64,000 nt of DNA. It comes from Azonexus sp. Lineage in GTDB: Bacteria > Pseudomonadota > Gammaproteobacteria > Burkholderiales > Rhodocyclaceae. This document shows, piece after piece, positions 7,830-15,795 of this stretch (its first letter is position 1; each line of letters opens with the position of its first letter). The notes beneath the pieces are model-generated. The model was not told the DNA's origin and searched no databases. It worked only from the letters and a program-made list of their open reading frames with translations. Location of the stretch: positions 31,026 to 95,025 of the forward strand of contig JAISPT010000010.1 in assembly GCA_031274715.1 (NCBI GenBank), given 5' to 3'. The position numbers were made by a program, and so were the translations under genes.

Positions 7830-8756
7830 TCATGAATCTTGTTCTTTTATTGCCATGATTACTTGTGCGCGAAACTGGCGGGGCACGGTGCCGGTGTATT
7901 TCCTGAAGGCCGACAGGAACTGCGTATATGACTCGAAACCGCTGGCCAGGGCGACCGCGGTCAGCGAGTCAGCGGGGTGGAGGCGCATCCAGCGGGTGGC
8001 CTGTTCGATGCGGCAGCGCAGAACGTACTGCCACAGGCTGATGCCTTTTGCTTTCTTGAACACCTTGCACAGATGGAAGGTGCTCAGGTTGACGCTGCCG
8101 GCGATGTCGGCAATGGAAAAATTCCGAGCCATGTGGGCATGGATGTAATCCTCCACGTATCCGAGCAGGGCTGGCGAGGCGTGTTGTCTGGAATGGGCGG
8201 CACACGGTTTGGCGGGCTGTCCGAACAGATCGACCAGACGCAGGCCGATGGCAGCGAGCAGGGTTTCGTTGAGTAGCCGTTCGCCGGGGCGATGCTCCCG
8301 CATGTGGGCGTGCAGGGCTCGTATGGTGTGCAGCAGCGGCGCGTCGCTGATACCGTCCAGATGGGTGTACAAGCGGGGTAATGCCATGTCTGTCCCAAGG
8401 ATTTTTTGCAAAGCGGAAACGCTGACGGAGACGAACAGGACATCGAGTGGTTGATGCCATCGGCTGGCAAACGCATCGCCGGCGGCCAGGAAAAAGATGC
8501 GGTCCATCGTCATGATGCCGGACTGCAATCGGCCATTGACCCGCCACTCAATCGGCACGCACCGCGTACTCAGGGGTACGACGAAGCAGTGCTCGGCCAT
8601 GATGGCCTCCGGCAGCATACCGGGCGGCAGCAGATGACGCTTGAACACGAAGCCGCCCCACTGCTGTGCCTGGCGTTCATTGAGCGCCTGGGTGTGAATG
8701 GCGGGAACAACGGTGCCGTCGGCGGTGACGGGAGGTATTTTGGCTTTGCGCATCAT
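7830..8756 (-). CDS. AraC-family transcriptional regulator (copy 2)
   Basis: 308 residues from ATG 8756. An N-terminal effector/dimerisation region of about 200 residues is followed by a two-helix-turn-helix AraC DNA-binding domain: FSIADIAGSVNLSTFHLCKV and SLTAVALASGFESYTQFLSA, ending YTGTVPRQFR. It is nearly identical along its length to the product at 11888. A longer in-frame start at 8852 exists, but that extension runs across a fragment of another AraC gene and is not conserved in the paralogue, so it is rejected. Targets are unknown; the adjacent autotransporter and PEP-CTERM genes are candidates. Confidence 0.88.
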   Translation of the reverse strand: MMRKAKIPPVTADGTVVPAIHTQALNERQAQQWGGFVFKRHLLPPGMLPEAIMAEHCFVVPLSTRCVPIEWRVNGRLQSGIMTMDRIFFLAAGDAFASRWHQPLDVLFVSVSVSALQKILGTDMALPRLYTHLDGISDAPLLHTIRALHAHMREHRPGERLLNETLLAAIGLRLVDLFGQPAKPCAAHSRQHASPALLGYVEDYIHAHMARNFSIADIAGSVNLSTFHLCKVFKKAKGISLWQYVLRCRIEQATRWMRLHPADSLTAVALASGFESYTQFLSAFRKYTGTVPRQFRAQVIMAIKEQDS

Positions 8757-8835
8757 GTGAGTCTTGTTTTTATTGCCATGGCCGCTTGTGCGCGAAACTG
8801 GCCGGGCCGCTTCCGGCGGCGTCCGACGGTTGCCC
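8757..8835 (-). pseudogene. AraC C-terminal tail fragment (copy 3)
   Basis: The minus strand reads GQFRAQAAMAIKTRL, matching the final residues (RQFRAQVIMAIKEQ) of the intact AraC proteins. Only the tail remains, directly upstream of copy 2. Confidence 0.65.
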
Positions 8836-8946
8836 GCGTGACGCTCGGGCACGGCGGTTCCATCGTAAAGGTCATGTCCATATCAATCTGGCAATGGCAG
8901 CAACGGATCAGACCTCACTGTGCGATTTGTGCGGGCGTAGCGCCAG

Positions 8947-8960
8947 TGTCAAATGTCATT
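8947..8960. promoter_or_regulatory. Possible operator TGTCAAATGTCATT
   Basis: This differs at one base from TGACAAATGTCATT at 11655-11668 upstream of the response regulator gene. It lies about 190 bases upstream of AraC copy 2. A shared binding site is inferred from this match only. Confidence 0.35.
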
Positions 8961-9014
8961 CTTGATGTGGTTGGAGACGAAAAAAGTTTGCAGACAGGCT
9001 TTTGCGTCTCTACT

Positions 9015-9090
9015 GTCATTGCGAGACGCGTAGCGTCGTGGCAATCCAGACAACAACGTGGATTGCTTCGGCTACGCGCCTCGCAATGAC
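9015..9090. repeat. REP-like inverted repeat
   Basis: gtcattgcgagacgcgtagc and its inverted partner gctacgcgcctcgcaatgac face each other across a short centre containing two copies of ggattg/caatcc. This is the widespread intergenic element beginning GTCATTGCGAG. It lies just past the 3' end of the histidine kinase gene and may act as its transcript end. Confidence 0.8.
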
Positions 9091-9115
9091 GCAAAAAAGG
9101 GGGGCAGAAGTTTCC

Positions 9116-10894
9116 TCAGCCCCGCACGCGGGCCAGGGCTTCCAGCAGAACGTGGGCGGTGATGGGCTTGAACAGCACGGGCAGGCCGGCGGCACGCACG
9201 CGGTTGAGCGGTTCGGGGGCCGTTTCGCCGGTAATCAGCAGGGTGGGCAGCGCGGAGCCGGCTGGATCACTCAGTTTCAAGGCCAGGGCCAGGCCGTCGG
9301 CGCCATCGGCCAGGCGCAGGTCGCAGATGGCGATGTCAAACGGCGGGCCGTTGGCGCGCGATTGGGTCACGAGTTGCTCGGCCTGTTGGGGCGTGGCCGC
9401 GTGGGTCAGCGTGATGCCGTGGGTGCGCAGCAGTTCAGCCATGGCATGAGCGATGCTGTCTTCATCCTCCACCAGCAGCACATGGGTGATAGGCTGCGCG
9501 CCGGGGCGCGGCATGGTGACGGAGGGCGGGCCTTGTCCCTGTGCTGCCAGCAGCCCGGCGGGCGCGGCTGGCAGCACGACGCGAAAGCGGCTGCCGCGCC
9601 CGGGCCGGGAGTGCAGCCAGACGGGGTGGTCCAGCAGGCCCGACAGGCGCCGCACGATGGACAGACCGATGCCCAGACCACGTGAACGGTCGCGCCCGGG
9701 GTTGCCGATCTGGTAGAACTCGGCGAATACCTGCTCCTGCAATTCAGGCGCGATGCCGATGCCGGTGTCCACCACGTCGATCCACACGTGCGCGCCGCGT
9801 GCGCGTGCCCGCACGATGACGCCGCCGCGCGTTGTGTATTTGAGGGCGTTTTCGATCAGGTTGCCCAGCATTCGCTGCAGCAGTTGGGCATCGGTCTGCG
9901 CCCACAGCGGGGTGGCGCGTATGCGCAGTTGCAAGGCTTTCTCGTCGGCCTTGCCGATGAAGATGTGGTTGAGCGTCTGAAACAGCGGGTTCAGTGGCGT
10001 GGCGGTGATGGTGGGGGTGACGAGGCCAGCGTCCAGGCGTGAGACGTCGAGCATGGTGTCCAGCGATTGGCCCAGCATATTGACGGCACGCAGAAGCTGC
10101 TGCGCGTTGTCGTGCAGGGGGTGATCGTGCAACCCATTCTCCAGCACGGCGCCGAACATGCCGATGGCATGTACAGGCTGGCGCAGGTCATGGCTGGCGG
10201 CGGCCAGAAAACGGTTTTTTTCCTCGTTGGCCAGTTGCACTGCACGCACCTGCTCGGCCAGTTGTTTGTTCAGGGCTTCGTTCTCGAAGCGTATGCGTAT
10301 CGAGTCCGCCAGCAGGCGGCAGTGGTCACGTCCGCTGCTCAAGCCCAGCACCAGGGCGAGCAGGGTGCAGAAGGCCAGGAAGTATTCACGCATATCGTGC
10401 CCATGCCACAGCAATGCGGCAGCCAGACTCAACAGCGGGGGCAGCAGGAAGGCAAGCACAGTCGACCAGCGCGGCGTCACCACGTTCAGGCCAGCGCCAC
10501 ACATCATGATGAGCACCGCTGTAGTGGCCAGAACGAGGGGAAAGTCCTGCATCGGCATGAACAGCCAGGGCGCCAGCCCCCAGGTAAGGCCGTGGGAGAG
10601 TAGTGCCTGGAGGTAAAGGTTCAGCCAGCGTTGGTACTCTGGCAACGTGGCCGGTTTGCGCCTGATAAGGAGTGGGATGTACACGGCCCACGAGACGGCG
10701 CGCAAGGCCAGCCACCACCAGATATGCGCATTGCCACTGAGCCAGTAATTGAACGATGCGTAGGCCAGAGGGAGGATGAAGGTGGGGTACGGGCCACTGG
10801 TACGGCAGATGGCGTACAGCATGCCCACCTGGGCGCAGAAGACACGTTCGTCAATCGGGGCCGAGCTGGTGGAGGATGCGGGCAGGGTTGCCAT
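9116..10894 (-). CDS. Hybrid sensor histidine kinase/response regulator
   Basis: 592 residues. The N-terminal third (about 30-200) has several hydrophobic segments forming a membrane sensor without a recognisable periplasmic domain. A HisKA domain follows with the phospho-acceptor box FLAAASHDLRQPVHAIGMFG (His near 250), then a HATPase domain with VVDTGIGIAPELQEQVF and GLGIGLSIVRRL. A C-terminal receiver domain (about 470-590) has the acceptor Asp in DIAICDLRLADG. The gene starts 12 bases after the LuxR-type regulator gene, so the two form an operon and a probable phosphorelay. The signal is unknown. Confidence 0.92.
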   Translation of the reverse strand: MATLPASSTSSAPIDERVFCAQVGMLYAICRTSGPYPTFILPLAYASFNYWLSGNAHIWWWLALRAVSWAVYIPLLIRRKPATLPEYQRWLNLYLQALLSHGLTWGLAPWLFMPMQDFPLVLATTAVLIMMCGAGLNVVTPRWSTVLAFLLPPLLSLAAALLWHGHDMREYFLAFCTLLALVLGLSSGRDHCRLLADSIRIRFENEALNKQLAEQVRAVQLANEEKNRFLAAASHDLRQPVHAIGMFGAVLENGLHDHPLHDNAQQLLRAVNMLGQSLDTMLDVSRLDAGLVTPTITATPLNPLFQTLNHIFIGKADEKALQLRIRATPLWAQTDAQLLQRMLGNLIENALKYTTRGGVIVRARARGAHVWIDVVDTGIGIAPELQEQVFAEFYQIGNPGRDRSRGLGIGLSIVRRLSGLLDHPVWLHSRPGRGSRFRVVLPAAPAGLLAAQGQGPPSVTMPRPGAQPITHVLLVEDEDSIAHAMAELLRTHGITLTHAATPQQAEQLVTQSRANGPPFDIAICDLRLADGADGLALALKLSDPAGSALPTLLITGETAPEPLNRVRAAGLPVLFKPITAHVLLEALARVRG

Positions 10895-10906
10895 CGTAGG
10901 GGTCGA

Positions 10907-11584
10907 TCAGCGCAGTTGGCTGATGAGTTCTGCGCGGGTACGCACGTTGAACATCAGCAGCAGCGTGGAGACGTGGTTTCTGACGGTGCCTTCAGCCAGA
11001 CAGGAGTGTTGGGCAATTTCACGGTTGGATTGACCGGCCAGCAACCCGTCGAGTATGTCGGACTGGCGCTGGCTCAGATGCAGGGGTTGGCCTGTGGGCG
11101 TGCACACGGTGCGCATGGTGCCGTTGTGCGGTGTGTTCTCCAGTGGCGTGGATGCGTCGGGGCACTCGCACTGCACGGGGGTGACGGGCTGGGCCAGCAG
11201 CCCCTGGGAGCGCATGTAGGCGATGACATCGGTCATCTGGCCGGCTTTGGTGAAATAGGCGCGGGCGCCGACTTGCAGCGCTTGCAGCTTGAGTGCGGGG
11301 TCGCTATCGCCCGACAGCACGGCAATGGGCGCGTCGGGGAAGCGGGCCAGAAATTCGCGCAGACCGGACAGGCCATGCGCGTCGGGCAGGTGCAAGTCCA
11401 GCAGCACCAGCGAAATGGTGTCCTGGTGCAGGGCGTACTGGCACAACGCTTTGGCGAGCGTGCTGACTTCAAGCATGGAAGGCGACGACTGTGCGTTGTT
11501 TTTCTGCGCAGAGATCAGGGTGCTCAACCCCAGGCGCACGAGTTCATGGTCATCCACCACCATGAATTGGGGAGCGAATGTCAT
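10907..11584 (-). CDS. LuxR/NarL-type two-component response regulator
   Basis: 225 residues. The receiver domain (about 8-130) has the acidic pair VVDDHELVRLGL and the phospho-acceptor Asp in LVLLDLHLPDAHG. The C-terminal LuxR helix-turn-helix carries LSQRQSDILDGLLAGQSNRE and AEGTVRNHVSTLL. The hybrid kinase follows immediately. An imperfect dyad TGACAAATGTCA lies 71 bases upstream of the start and may be an autoregulatory site. Confidence 0.92.
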   Translation of the reverse strand: MTFAPQFMVVDDHELVRLGLSTLISAQKNNAQSSPSMLEVSTLAKALCQYALHQDTISLVLLDLHLPDAHGLSGLREFLARFPDAPIAVLSGDSDPALKLQALQVGARAYFTKAGQMTDVIAYMRSQGLLAQPVTPVQCECPDASTPLENTPHNGTMRTVCTPTGQPLHLSQRQSDILDGLLAGQSNREIAQHSCLAEGTVRNHVSTLLLMFNVRTRAELISQLR

Positions 11585-11654
11585 AGGGAAAACCCGGGGG
11601 GGAATTGGAAGGCATCACCCAAACATTTTATACGCCGCGTGGCTGACAGGTGAG

Positions 11655-11668
11655 TGACAAATGTCATT
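11655..11668. promoter_or_regulatory. Possible operator TGACA-AA-TGTCA upstream of response regulator
   Basis: Two 5-bp arms in inverted orientation, spaced by two bases, lie in the upstream region of the response regulator gene. A 13/14 match occurs at 8947. The binding protein is inferred, not known. Confidence 0.4.
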
Positions 11669-11688
11669 GGGCGAGATAAAGCCCGTAG

Positions 11689-11720
11689 TTGAATCGGCGG
11701 GTCAAGACCCGCCGATTCAA
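11689..11720. repeat. Perfect 15-bp inverted repeat, 2-base centre
   Basis: ttgaatcggcgggtc (11689-11703) is followed after aa by its exact reverse complement (11706-11720). There is no T-run on either side. It separates the AraC/ESPR remnant from the response regulator promoter. Confidence 0.75.
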
Positions 11721-11769
11721 GGAATGCCCACGGTATATGCCGGGAATGCTGCCAGATGCTCTGATTGCG

Positions 11770-11801
11770 CGCTTGTAGTTGGGTTTGTAACTGCGGTTCA
11801 A
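11770..11801 (-). pseudogene. Second ESPR autotransporter start remnant
   Basis: The minus strand reads LNRSYKPNYKRA, matching the MNRSYKTIYNRS start at 6583. The adjoining DNA (ccctggcatccctgatga) is also shared. The initiator ATG has become TTG and the frame decays after about 12 codons. It lies 86 bases downstream of the intact AraC copy 4, just as copy 1 lies upstream of the other ESPR fragment. Confidence 0.6.
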
Positions 11802-11887
11802 GATGGGCCCCCTGGCATCCCTGATGAGCAACAGCGCAGAATGATGAAGCCAACGTGTGGGGGCGTCTTATCGAATCTTGGCTTTTC

Positions 11888-12856
11888 TCATGAATCTTGT
11901 TCTTTTATTGCCATGATTACTTGTGCGCGAAACTGGCGGGGCACGGTGCCAGTGTATTTCCTGAAGGCCGACAGGAACTGCGTATATGACTCGAAACCAC
12001 TGGCCAGGGCGACCGCGGTCAGCGAGTCACCGGGGTGGAGGCACATCCAGCGGGTGGCCTGTTCGATGCGGCAGCGCAGAACGTACTGCCACAGGCTGAT
12101 GCCTTTCATTTTCTTGAACATCCTGCACAGGTAGAAGGTGTTTAGGTTGACGCTGCCGGCGATGTCGGCAATGGAAAAATTCCGCGCCAGATTGGCGTGG
12201 ATGTAGTCCTCCACGTATTCGAGCAGGGCCGGCGAGGCGGTGTGTTGCCTGAAATCAGCGGTGCTCCACGGTTCGGCGGGTTGTCCGAACAAATCGACCA
12301 GGCGCAGGCCGATGGCGGCGAGCAGAGTTTCGTTGAGCAGCCGTCCGCCGGGACGATGCTCCCGCAGATGGGCATGCAGGGCTTGCAGGGTATATAGCAG
12401 CGGCGCGTCGCTGATACCGTCCAGATGGGTGTACAAGTGGGGTATTGAGATGTCTCCCCCCAGGATTTTTTGCAGAGCGGAAACGGAGACGGAGACGGAG
12501 ACGAACAAGGCGTCGAGCGGTCGATGCCACTGGCTGGCAAGCGCATCACCGGCCGCCCGGAAGAAGATGTGGTCCATCGTCATGGCGCCAGACTGCAATC
12601 GGCCATTGATCCACCACTCGATCGGCACGCGCCGGGTGTTCAGGGGCACGGCGAAGCAGTGCTCGGCCATGATGCTTTCCGACAACATGCCGGGCGGCGC
12701 CAGATGGCGCTCGAACACGAAACCGTCCCACTGTTGCGCCTGGCTGCCGTAGAGCGCCTGAGTGTGAATGGCGGGGACGACAGTACCGTCGGCGGTGACG
12801 GCCTTGAACTGGGTGATGAAGGATACTTCGGGCATGACGGTATATGGTGAAGCCAA
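11888..12856 (-). CDS. AraC-family transcriptional regulator (copy 4)
   Basis: 322 residues (an alternative ATG at 12835 gives 315). The domain order matches the copy at 7830: an N-terminal effector region, then the AraC DNA-binding domain with FSIADIAGSVNLNTFYLCRM and SLTAVALASGFESYTQF. The last 65 or so residues differ only at a few positions, and the terminal segment is identical (YTGTVPRQFRAQVIMAIKEQ), so duplication was recent or conversion has occurred. The extra VSVS repeat in the middle of the protein is a small local expansion. A remnant ESPR autotransporter start lies just downstream. Confidence 0.9.
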   Translation of the reverse strand: MASPYTVMPEVSFITQFKAVTADGTVVPAIHTQALYGSQAQQWDGFVFERHLAPPGMLSESIMAEHCFAVPLNTRRVPIEWWINGRLQSGAMTMDHIFFRAAGDALASQWHRPLDALFVSVSVSVSALQKILGGDISIPHLYTHLDGISDAPLLYTLQALHAHLREHRPGGRLLNETLLAAIGLRLVDLFGQPAEPWSTADFRQHTASPALLEYVEDYIHANLARNFSIADIAGSVNLNTFYLCRMFKKMKGISLWQYVLRCRIEQATRWMCLHPGDSLTAVALASGFESYTQFLSAFRKYTGTVPRQFRAQVIMAIKEQDS

Positions 12857-12859
12857 CGC

Positions 12860-12945
12860 GCTGGCGCGTCTTGTCGAATCTTGGCTTTTGTTATGTTTCT
12901 TGCTTTTTTCGTCATGACCACTTGCGTGCGGAACGTTTTGCTTGT
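12860..12945 (-). pseudogene. AraC C-terminal tail fragment (copy 5)
   Basis: The minus strand reads FRTQVVMTKKARNITKAKIR, similar to the tail of copy 1 (FRRQVVMAIKK). The flanking DNA aagccaacgcgctggcg and tcgaatcttggcttttg is shared with the region downstream of the other AraC copies. Only the tail is left, directly upstream of copy 4. Confidence 0.65.
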
Positions 12946-13064
12946 TTCTTCAGGCGGTTCGGTTCCGCGTTGATGCGTTTCCTCCGTTAAAGCACTTTTC
13001 AATTTATGGCAATTTCGCGCCGGTTACCAGGGACGGCAATCAGCGCTTGATCACGGGTCGATCT

Positions 13065-13922
13065 TCAATTCAGCGCGGCCGACAGCTTGCGCCGGTATTC
13101 ACGGACCAGATCGTCGTACTGCTCGCCGGCCAGGGCTTCGAAGAGTTGCAGCAGCGCCTTGCGGCCGGCGCCTTCGTCGAAGAAACGGTCGCGGCGGACG
13201 ACTTCGAGCGCTGCTTCGAGCGCTTCGCGGAAGCGGTTCTGGGCGGCGTAGGCACGGGCCAGTTCGAGGCGCGTGGCGTGGTCGTCCGGGTTGGCGGCGA
13301 GTTTTGCCTCCAGCGGCGCCGTGTCGGCGGAGCCGGCGGCCAGCGCCAGGCGGGCGCGCAGGGCGGCGGCGCGGGCGCTTTCTTGCGCGTATTCGGCGGC
13401 CAGCAGTTGTTGCGCCTCGTCGTTGCGGCCGAGTCCAATCAGCAGTTCGGCGGCGTCGAGGCGGATAGCTTCATCGTTGGGGGCTTGGCGGCTGGCTTCG
13501 GCCAGGATAGCAAGCGCGGCTTCGGGCTGGCCTTCGGCAGCCAGTGCGGCAGCCTGTTCGCGTGGCGAGGCGGTAGCTGGTCCGGCCGGCAGCGCGACGC
13601 GGTCGATGAAGGCGCGCAACTGGTTTTCCGGCAGGGCGCCGTTGAACTCGTCGACCAGTTGGCCCTGGAACAGCACTTTGACCGAGGGAATGCTGCGCAC
13701 GCCGAAATGCTGTGCCAGTTCCTGGTTTTCGTCGGCATTGACCTTGGCCAGCAGGAAGCGCCCGGCATATTCCTCGGCCAGTTTTTCCAGCAGCGGCTTC
13801 AGAACCTTGCATGGCTCGCACCACGGGGCCCAAAAGTCGACCAGCACCGGCACGGTCTCGGCCGGCAGCAGTACCTTGGCTTCAAATTCTTCGAGGGAAA
13901 TGTCAAAGGCGAATGGGGACAT
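13065..13922 (-). CDS. cnoX: Thioredoxin-like co-chaperone, CnoX/YbbN type
   Basis: 285 residues. The N-terminal thioredoxin fold (about 1-110) has FWAPWCEPCKVLKPLLEKLA and the cis-Pro segment RSIPSVKVLF. A C-terminal TPR-like helical half follows (about 120-285), rich in Ala/Leu/Glu with EAALAILAEASRQAP and ARAYAAQNRFREALEAAL. Known CnoX proteins protect substrates from oxidative aggregation and deliver them to chaperonins. This copy has a complete CXXC pair, whereas E. coli CnoX has lost the first cysteine, so it may retain redox activity. It is divergent from pyrG. Confidence 0.88.
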   Translation of the reverse strand: MSPFAFDISLEEFEAKVLLPAETVPVLVDFWAPWCEPCKVLKPLLEKLAEEYAGRFLLAKVNADENQELAQHFGVRSIPSVKVLFQGQLVDEFNGALPENQLRAFIDRVALPAGPATASPREQAAALAAEGQPEAALAILAEASRQAPNDEAIRLDAAELLIGLGRNDEAQQLLAAEYAQESARAAALRARLALAAGSADTAPLEAKLAANPDDHATRLELARAYAAQNRFREALEAALEVVRRDRFFDEGAGRKALLQLFEALAGEQYDDLVREYRRKLSAALN

Positions 13923-14151
13923 AGGAATCTCGGTTACAGGATGGGGGTCGGGCGAATTCTAACGCCAGCTTGGCAGCGGCGGGAAAGTACAGACGCAGCA
14001 TGCTTATCAAGTTGGCGGCAGGATTTGGACAATTGAATCTGGCCTGCGCTTGGGGTAGTTCGTCGCGCACCGTGTGCCGTCCGGCACGCTCCTGGTTTGG
14101 GTATTCGCTGCTTTTCGGCTACAATTTCAATTTCCCGCAGCCTGTCTTTAC

Positions 14152-15795
14152 ATGACCAAATTTGTTTTCGTTACGGGTGGTGTCGTGTCCTCGTTGGGCA
14201 AAGGCATTGCCGCCGCGTCGCTGGGGGCCATTCTGGAATCGCGCGGCATCAAGGTTACCCATCTCAAGCTTGACCCCTACATCAACGTCGATCCCGGCAC
14301 GATGAGTCCCTTCCAGCATGGGGAGGTGTTCGTCACCGAGGATGGTGCCGAAACCGACCTCGATCTGGGGCACTACGAGCGCTTCACTAGCGCCAAGATG
14401 ACCAAGCGCAACAATTTCACCACCGGCCAGGTGTACGACTCGGTGCTGAAGAAGGAGCGGCGCGGCGAATATCTCGGCAAGACGGTCCAGGTCATTCCGC
14501 ATATCACCGACGAAATCAAGGGTAAGGTCAAGGCTGGCGCCGAGGGTGCCGACGTGGCCATCGTCGAGGTGGGCGGCACGGTCGGCGACATCGAGTCGTT
14601 GCCCTTCCTTGAGGCGATTCGCCAGATGGGCATCGAGGAGGGCCGCAACAACGTCTGCTACATGCATCTGACCTTGCTGCCCTACATTCCGACCGCCGGC
14701 GAACTGAAGACCAAGCCGACCCAGCATTCGGTCAAGGAATTGCGCGAGATCGGTATCCAGCCGGACATCCTGCTCTGCCGTGCCGACCGTTCGATCCCGG
14801 TCGAGGAGCGGCGCAAGATTGCGCTGTTCTGCAACGTCATGCCGGAAGCCGTGATCGAGTGCCTGGATGCCGATTCGATCTACAAGATCCCGGGCATGCT
14901 GCACGAGCAGATGCTCGACGAGATCGTCTGCCACAAGCTCAACATCCTGGCCAAGGCCGCCGACCTGTCGGTGTGGGAGAAGCTGATCGAGGCCATGGAG
15001 CATCCGCAGAACACGGTGCGCATCGCCTTCGTCGGCAAATATGTCGACCTGACCGAGTCTTACAAGTCGCTGATCGAGGCGATCAAGCACGCCGGCATCC
15101 ACACTCGCTGCAAGGTCGATATCGAGTACATCGATTCCGAGAGCATCGAGAAGGACGGTACCGGCGTGCTCGAGCGCATGGATGCCATCCTGGTGCCGGG
15201 CGGTTTCGGCAGGCGCGGCACTGAGGGCAAGATCGCGGCGATTCGCTACGCCCGCGAGCACAAGGTGCCTTACCTCGGCATTTGCCTCGGCATGCAGATG
15301 GCCGTCGTCGAATTCGCCCGCCACGTCGCTGGCTTGGAAGGGGCACATTCCACCGAGTTCGTCCCCGACACGCCCTACCCGGTGATCGGCCTGATTACCG
15401 AATGGCTCGACGCTTCCGGCAAGGTCGAGAAACGTGGCGAGGATTCCGACCTTGGCGGCACCATGCGCCTCGGCGCCCAGGTCTGTCGCCTGGCCGAAGG
15501 TTCGCTAGCCCGCGACATCTATGGCGCCGGCGAAATCACCGAGCGCCACCGTCATCGCTACGAAGTCAACAACACGCTGCTGGCCCGCCTCGAAGAAAAA
15601 GGTCTGGTCGTTTCCGGTCGCGCACCTGGCACCGATCTGTGCGAAATGGTCGAATTGTCAGCTGACGTTCACCCCTGGTTCGTCGCCTGCCAGTTCCATC
15701 CGGAATTCACCTCCAACCCGCGGCAAGGCCATCCGCTGTTTACTTCCTACGTGAAGGCGGCCCTGGCCAGTCAACAGCAGGCGGAAGCGAAGTGA
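14152..15795 (+). CDS. pyrG: CTP synthase
   Basis: 547 residues. It aminates UTP to CTP using ATP and glutamine. The synthetase domain begins MTKFVFVTGGVVSSLGKGI. The class I glutamine amidotransferase half has the nucleophile Cys in YLGICLGMQMAV and the His-Glu of CQFHPEFTSNP. The frame is open for 26 more codons upstream, but ATG 14152 is the conserved start. The kdsA GTG start overlaps the stop codon (GTGA), giving tight coupling in the common betaproteobacterial order pyrG-kdsA-eno-ftsB. Confidence 0.98.
   Translation: MTKFVFVTGGVVSSLGKGIAAASLGAILESRGIKVTHLKLDPYINVDPGTMSPFQHGEVFVTEDGAETDLDLGHYERFTSAKMTKRNNFTTGQVYDSVLKKERRGEYLGKTVQVIPHITDEIKGKVKAGAEGADVAIVEVGGTVGDIESLPFLEAIRQMGIEEGRNNVCYMHLTLLPYIPTAGELKTKPTQHSVKELREIGIQPDILLCRADRSIPVEERRKIALFCNVMPEAVIECLDADSIYKIPGMLHEQMLDEIVCHKLNILAKAADLSVWEKLIEAMEHPQNTVRIAFVGKYVDLTESYKSLIEAIKHAGIHTRCKVDIEYIDSESIEKDGTGVLERMDAILVPGGFGRRGTEGKIAAIRYAREHKVPYLGICLGMQMAVVEFARHVAGLEGAHSTEFVPDTPYPVIGLITEWLDASGKVEKRGEDSDLGGTMRLGAQVCRLAEGSLARDIYGAGEITERHRHRYEVNNTLLARLEEKGLVVSGRAPGTDLCEMVELSADVHPWFVACQFHPEFTSNPRQGHPLFTSYVKAALASQQQAEAK

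Noticed and set aside
8757..8852. Longer N-terminus of AraC copy 2 (start at 8852)
   Set aside because: The extension covers a fragment of another AraC copy in a different frame and is absent in the intact paralogue.
10631..11653. 340-codon plus-strand frame opposite the histidine kinase and response regulator
   Set aside because: It is an antisense shadow of two clearly assigned genes; the translation is low-complexity Gln/Gly/Arg without any domain.
12942..14036. 364-codon plus-strand frame opposite cnoX
   Set aside because: Antisense to a gene with a full thioredoxin/TPR pattern; its Gly/Gln-rich translation has no recognisable fold.
14119..15348. 409-codon minus-strand frame opposite pyrG
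   Set aside because: Typical long antisense frame in high-GC DNA; pyrG motifs on the other strand are complete.
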